Of a DNA stretch of 8,523 nucleotides, positions 5,627 to 8,523 are shown in pieces. The stretch comes from Alphaproteobacteria bacterium. Its GTDB lineage: Bacteria > Pseudomonadota > Alphaproteobacteria > Micropepsales > Micropepsaceae. The notes beneath the pieces were generated by a model. It saw only the letters and a list, made by a program, of their open reading frames with translations. It was not told the DNA's origin and made no database searches. Within the stretch, counting starts at the first letter, position 1; the number at the start of each line of letters is the position of its first letter. Position numbers and translations under genes: made by a program. The DNA is taken from positions 1 through 8,523 of the forward strand of contig JAFKFF010000315.1 in the NCBI GenBank assembly GCA_017307315.1, read 5' to 3'.

Positions 5627-8283
5627 GGCGTCAACTCGCTCAAGCGCTTTTCGATCGCAGCCAAGGCGGCTCCGGCATTTCCCGTGTCGGGGCCGCCGGC
5701 CTGGGCCATGTCGGGCCGCCCGCCGCCGCCTTTGCCGCCCAAGGCTTCCGCGCCCAGCCGCACCAGATCGACCGCGCTGACGCGCGCCGTCAGATCGTCG
5801 GTCACGCCCACCACCAGCGAAACCTTGCCGTCGGCCGCGGCGGCGAACGCCACCACGCCCGAGCCGAGCTTGGCCTTGGCATCGTCAGCCAGGCCCTTGA
5901 GGTCTTTCGGCGCCACGCCTTCCACGCTGCGCAGCACCGTCTTGATGCCCGCGATGGTCTTCATGCCGTCGTCGCCGCCCGATTTGGCGGGACCGGCCAG
6001 CGCCAGCGCCTTCTTGGCGTCGGCCAGTTCGCGCTCCAGCCGGCGGCGTTCCTCGGACAGCGCGGCGACACGCCCGGGCAGATCGCCGGCATTGGTCTTG
6101 AGCGCCGCGGCGGCTTCGCGCGCCAGTTCGGCCTGGTGCGAGAGATAGCGGCGCGCGCCTTCGCTGGTCAGCGCCTCGATGCGCCTGACGCCCGCCGCCA
6201 CCGCGCTTTCCGACAGGATGGTGAAGATGCCGATATCGCCCAAGCGGCGCACATGGGTGCCGCCGCACAATTCCACCGAATAGGCTTTCGGCTTTTCCAG
6301 GTCCTCGCCCATGGTGAGGACGCGCACCTCGTCGCCGTATTTTTCGCCGAACAGGGCTTCGGCGCCCGCCGCGATGGCCTGATCGGTCGGCATCAGCCGG
6401 GTCGAGGTGTCCGAATTCTGCCGGATCACTTCGTTCACCTGGGCTTCGATGCGCTCCAGTTCTTCCGGCGTCACGGGCTTGGGATGGGAGAAATCGAAGC
6501 GCAAGCGCTCCGCCGTCACCAGCGAGCCCTTCTGGCTGACATGACCGCCAAGCACCCGCTTCAGCGCGGCATGCAGAAGATGGGTGGCGGAATGGTTGGC
6601 GCGGGTGGCTCTGCGCCGCTCGCGGTCCACTTTCAGGTCGACGCCATCGCCCACCGCCAAGGCGCCGCGCGCCACTTCCACCACATGCACATGCATGGAG
6701 CCCAGCTTCTTCAAGGTATCGACAACCTTGCCTTCCGCCTTGGGCGACAGCATCAGGCCGGTATCGCCCGCCTGGCCGCCGGATTCCGCGTAGAAGGGCG
6801 TCTGGTTGGCGAGAATCTGCACCGTCTCGCCGGCCTTGGCGCTTTCCACGCGCTTGCCGTCCTTGAGGATGGCCAGGATCTGGCCTTCCGCCTCTTCGGT
6901 GTCGTAACCCAAGAATTCCGTGCGCCCGACTTCGTCGAAGACGGCGAACCATTGCGCGTCGTTCGCCGCTTCGCCCGATCCGGCCCAGCTGGCGCGGGCT
7001 TCGGCACGCTGCTTTTCCATCGCGAAAGTGAAGCCGTCCTGGTCCACCGCGATGCCCCGCGCGCGCAAGGATTCCTGCGTCAGGTCCAGCGGGAAGCCGT
7101 AAGTATCATAGAGCTTGAACGCGACATCGCCGGTCAAGCGGTCGCCGTCCTTCATGCCAAGCGTGGCTTCATCCAGCAGCTTCAATCCGCGCGCCAGGGT
7201 TTCGCGGAAGCGGATTTCCTCCAGCTTCAGGGTCTCGGCGATCAGGGCTTCGGCCCGCTTCAGCTCGGGATAGGCCGCGCCCATCTCCGCCACCAGGATC
7301 GGCACCAGCCGGTGCATCAACGGGTCTTTGGTGCCCAACAGATGCGCATGCCGCATGCCGCGGCGCATGATGCGGCGAAGCACATAGCCGCGCCCTTCGT
7401 TGGACGGCAGCACGCCGTCCGCGATCAGGAACGAAGTCGAGCGCAGATGGTCGGCGATGATCCGGTGGCTGAACACCGCGTCGCCATCGCTTCTGACGCC
7501 GGACGTGCTTTCGGACGCGGCGATCAGATGGCGGAACAGGTCGGTCTCGAAATTGCTCTGCACGCCCTGCAGCACGGTCGAGATGCGTTCCAGCCCCATG
7601 CCGGTGTCGATGGAAGGCCTGGGCAGATTGAGCCGGGTCTGCTTGTCGACCTGCTCATATTGCATGAAGACCAGATTCCAGACTTCGACAAAGCGGTCGC
7701 CGTCTTCCTCGGGCGAGCCGGGGGGACCGCCCCATACGCTCTCGCCATGGTCGTAGAAGATTTCCGAACAAGGGCCGCAAGGACCGGTGTCGCCCATCGA
7801 CCAGAAATTGGCGGAGGTGCCGATGCGGATGATGCGCTGGTCCGGCAGGCCGGCGATCTTGCCCCAAAGGCCGAAGGCTTCGTCGTCATCGGCATAGACG
7901 GTGACGCTGAGCCGGTCCTTGGGCAGGCCAAGATCGCGGGTGAGGAATTCCCAGGCGAACTTGATCGCGTCTTCCTTGAAATAATCGCCGAAGGAGAAAT
8001 TGCCCAGCATCTCGAAAAAGGTGAGATGGCGCGCGGTATAGCCGACATTGTCGAGATCGTTGTGCTTGCCGCCGGCACGGACGCATTTCTGCGCCGTGGT
8101 GGCGCGCACATAGGGCCGCTTCTCCGTGCCGGTGAAGATGTTCTTGAACTGGACCATGCCCGCATTGGTGAAAAGCAGGGTCGGATCGTTGCGCGGCACC
8201 AGCGGCGAGGACGCCACCGCGGCATGGCCGTTGCGGGTGAAATAATCCAGGAAACTCGAGCGGACGTCGGAGAGGCTTTTCAT
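5620..8283 (-). CDS. alaS: Alanyl-tRNA synthetase
   Basis: Attaches alanine to tRNA(Ala) in the cytosol and hydrolyses mischarged seryl- and glycyl-tRNA(Ala). Complete at 887 residues, a typical bacterial length. The class II catalytic domain fills about 1-240, with [21 protein letters not shown] (61-81 region), [14 protein letters not shown] (89-102) and DTGMGLER (226-233). The tRNA-recognition domain follows to about 460. The editing domain has the metal-binding HSATH (564-568) and CGGTH (673-677), both intact. The C-Ala domain ends with [14 protein letters not shown] (851-864). ATG 8283 gives the standard N-terminus ([13 protein letters not shown]). There is no Shine-Dalgarno, since CTCTCCCC precedes the ATG, which together with a promoter-like pair ending eight bases upstream suggests a leaderless message. 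It follows the probable recA end in the same direction, separated by a terminator. Confidence 0.98.
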   Translation of the reverse strand: MKSLSDVRSSFLDYFTRNGHAAVASSPLVPRNDPTLLFTNAGMVQFKNIFTGTEKRPYVRATTAQKCVRAGGKHNDLDNVGYTARHLTFFEMLGNFSFGDYFKEDAIKFAWEFLTRDLGLPKDRLSVTVYADDDEAFGLWGKIAGLPDQRIIRIGTSANFWSMGDTGPCGPCSEIFYDHGESVWGGPPGSPEEDGDRFVEVWNLVFMQYEQVDKQTRLNLPRPSIDTGMGLERISTVLQGVQSNFETDLFRHLIAASESTSGVRSDGDAVFSHRIIADHLRSTSFLIADGVLPSNEGRGYVLRRIMRRGMRHAHLLGTKDPLMHRLVPILVAEMGAAYPELKRAEALIAETLKLEEIRFRETLARGLKLLDEATLGMKDGDRLTGDVAFKLYDTYGFPLDLTQESLRARGIAVDQDGFTFAMEKQRAEARASWAGSGEAANDAQWFAVFDEVGRTEFLGYDTEEAEGQILAILKDGKRVESAKAGETVQILANQTPFYAESGGQAGDTGLMLSPKAEGKVVDTLKKLGSMHVHVVEVARGALAVGDGVDLKVDRERRRATRANHSATHLLHAALKRVLGGHVSQKGSLVTAERLRFDFSHPKPVTPEELERIEAQVNEVIRQNSDTSTRLMPTDQAIAAGAEALFGEKYGDEVRVLTMGEDLEKPKAYSVELCGGTHVRRLGDIGIFTILSESAVAAGVRRIEALTSEGARRYLSHQAELAREAAAALKTNAGDLPGRVAALSEERRRLERELADAKKALALAGPAKSGGDDGMKTIAGIKTVLRSVEGVAPKDLKGLADDAKAKLGSGVVAFAAAADGKVSLVVGVTDDLTARVSAVDLVRLGAEALGGKGGGGRPDMAQAGGPDTGNAGAALAAIEKRLSELTPA

Positions 8284-8291
8284 GGGGAGAG

Positions 8292-8320
8292 CTTGTAGCG
8301 GGCGGCCGAATTCTTGTCAT
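8292..8320 (-). promoter_or_regulatory. Candidate alaS promoter giving a leaderless transcript
   Basis: On the minus strand ATGACA (8320-8315) and TACAAG (8297-8292) are 17 bases apart, matching the sigma-70 consensus at 5 of 6 and 4 of 6 positions. Only eight bases (CTCTCCCC) separate the -10 box from the alaS ATG, so transcription would begin at or next to the A of the start codon. The absence of any ribosome-binding site agrees. Inferred from sequence alone. Confidence 0.5.
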
Positions 8321-8346
8321 CTGGCAGCCGGGAATGACGGATCGTT

Positions 8347-8380
8347 CCAAAAACAGAAGGCGCCCCCTCACGGGAGCGCC
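8347..8380 (-). terminator. Rho-independent terminator after the probable recA
   Basis: On the minus strand GGCGCTCCC (8380-8372) pairs with GGGGGCGCC (8367-8359) around a GTGA tetraloop, and the stem is followed by TTCTGTTTTTGG (8358-8347). One pair is U-G on this strand but would be a C-A mismatch on the other, which fits a minus-strand terminator. It lies about 60 bases past the stop of the upstream gene and before the alaS promoter, so alaS is probably transcribed separately. Confidence 0.85.
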
Positions 8381-8441
8381 CTCTGCCGAGGAGCCGATTC
8401 CAACTGCGAAATGGAAACGACTCGAACTGGTTAGAAGCGGC

Positions 8442-8523
8442 CTAGTCTTCCTCGGCCGCCACTTTTTCCTCTTCGCCATGGGCCAGGCTCTGGCCGATCT
8501 GGCCGGAGGCGGACCGGATCGCC
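8442..8523 (-). CDS. recA: C-terminal end (26 codons) of a minus-strand gene, probably recA
   Basis: The reverse complement reads AIRSASGQIGQSLAHG and then an acidic tail EEEKVAAEED before TAG (8444-8442). This resembles the end of alphaproteobacterial RecA: a last helix of the ...EIE.AIR... type followed by a disordered acidic tail that modulates DNA binding. In many alphaproteobacteria alaS lies directly downstream of recA on the same strand, as here. With only 26 residues, homology cannot be shown from the window; the assignment rests mainly on gene order and the acidic tail. The remainder lies beyond the window edge. A terminator follows. Confidence 0.55.
   Translation of the reverse strand, partial: AIRSASGQIGQSLAHGEEEKVAAEED

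Noticed and set aside
5515..8298. A 927-codon open plus-strand frame opposite alaS
   Set aside because: It lies antisense to a complete alaS with intact catalytic and editing motifs. It is Arg/Gln/His/Ala-rich with no domain, so it is a codon-bias shadow.
1..8523. Search for defence system, prophage, transposon or CRISPR signals
   Set aside because: All complete genes belong to ordinary metabolic, translation or transport families. No regularly spaced repeats, integrase, transposase or tRNA attachment site was seen.

Overview
The window looks like chromosomal housekeeping DNA from a GC-rich alphaproteobacterium. The gene set and order (alaS directly downstream of a probable recA end, two small YdcH/DUF465 genes around ubiX), a GTTC-N7-GTTC site of the alphaproteobacterial LexA type, and the codon use all point that way. 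I cannot name the genus. No phage, insertion sequence, CRISPR array, tRNA or rRNA is visible.

Layout. Positions 1-867 (minus) hold the first 289 residues of S-adenosylmethionine synthetase (metK), with a promoter at 928-955 and a short leader that folds into a hairpin touching the GTG start. Diverging from it, an AMP-forming acyl-CoA ligase (about 1012-2661, plus) overlaps a TetA-like MFS exporter (2658-3893) by ATGA. A 56-codon YdcH/DUF465 gene lies on the minus strand at 3890-4060 and meets the exporter tail to tail with a 4-base overlap. It diverges from ubiX (4178-4795, flavin prenyltransferase), which overlaps a second YdcH/DUF465 gene (4792-5010). A VOC/glyoxalase-fold gene follows (5080-5481), with a perfect LexA-type half-site pair in its upstream gap. 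A repeat-rich 138-base gap separates it from the convergent alaS (8283-5620, complete, 887 residues). Upstream of alaS are a candidate promoter placed for a leaderless mRNA, a rho-independent terminator, and the last 26 codons of a minus-strand gene that is probably recA.

How the genes relate. metK and alaS are core metabolism and translation. The ligase and exporter form a translationally coupled pair, but their substrate is not evident. UbiX would supply prenylated FMN to a UbiD-type decarboxylase that is not in the window. I found no convincing new multi-gene system. The points most worth following up are regulatory: the structured metK leader, the SOS-type box before the VOC gene, the apparently leaderless alaS, and the pair of related YdcH genes around ubiX.
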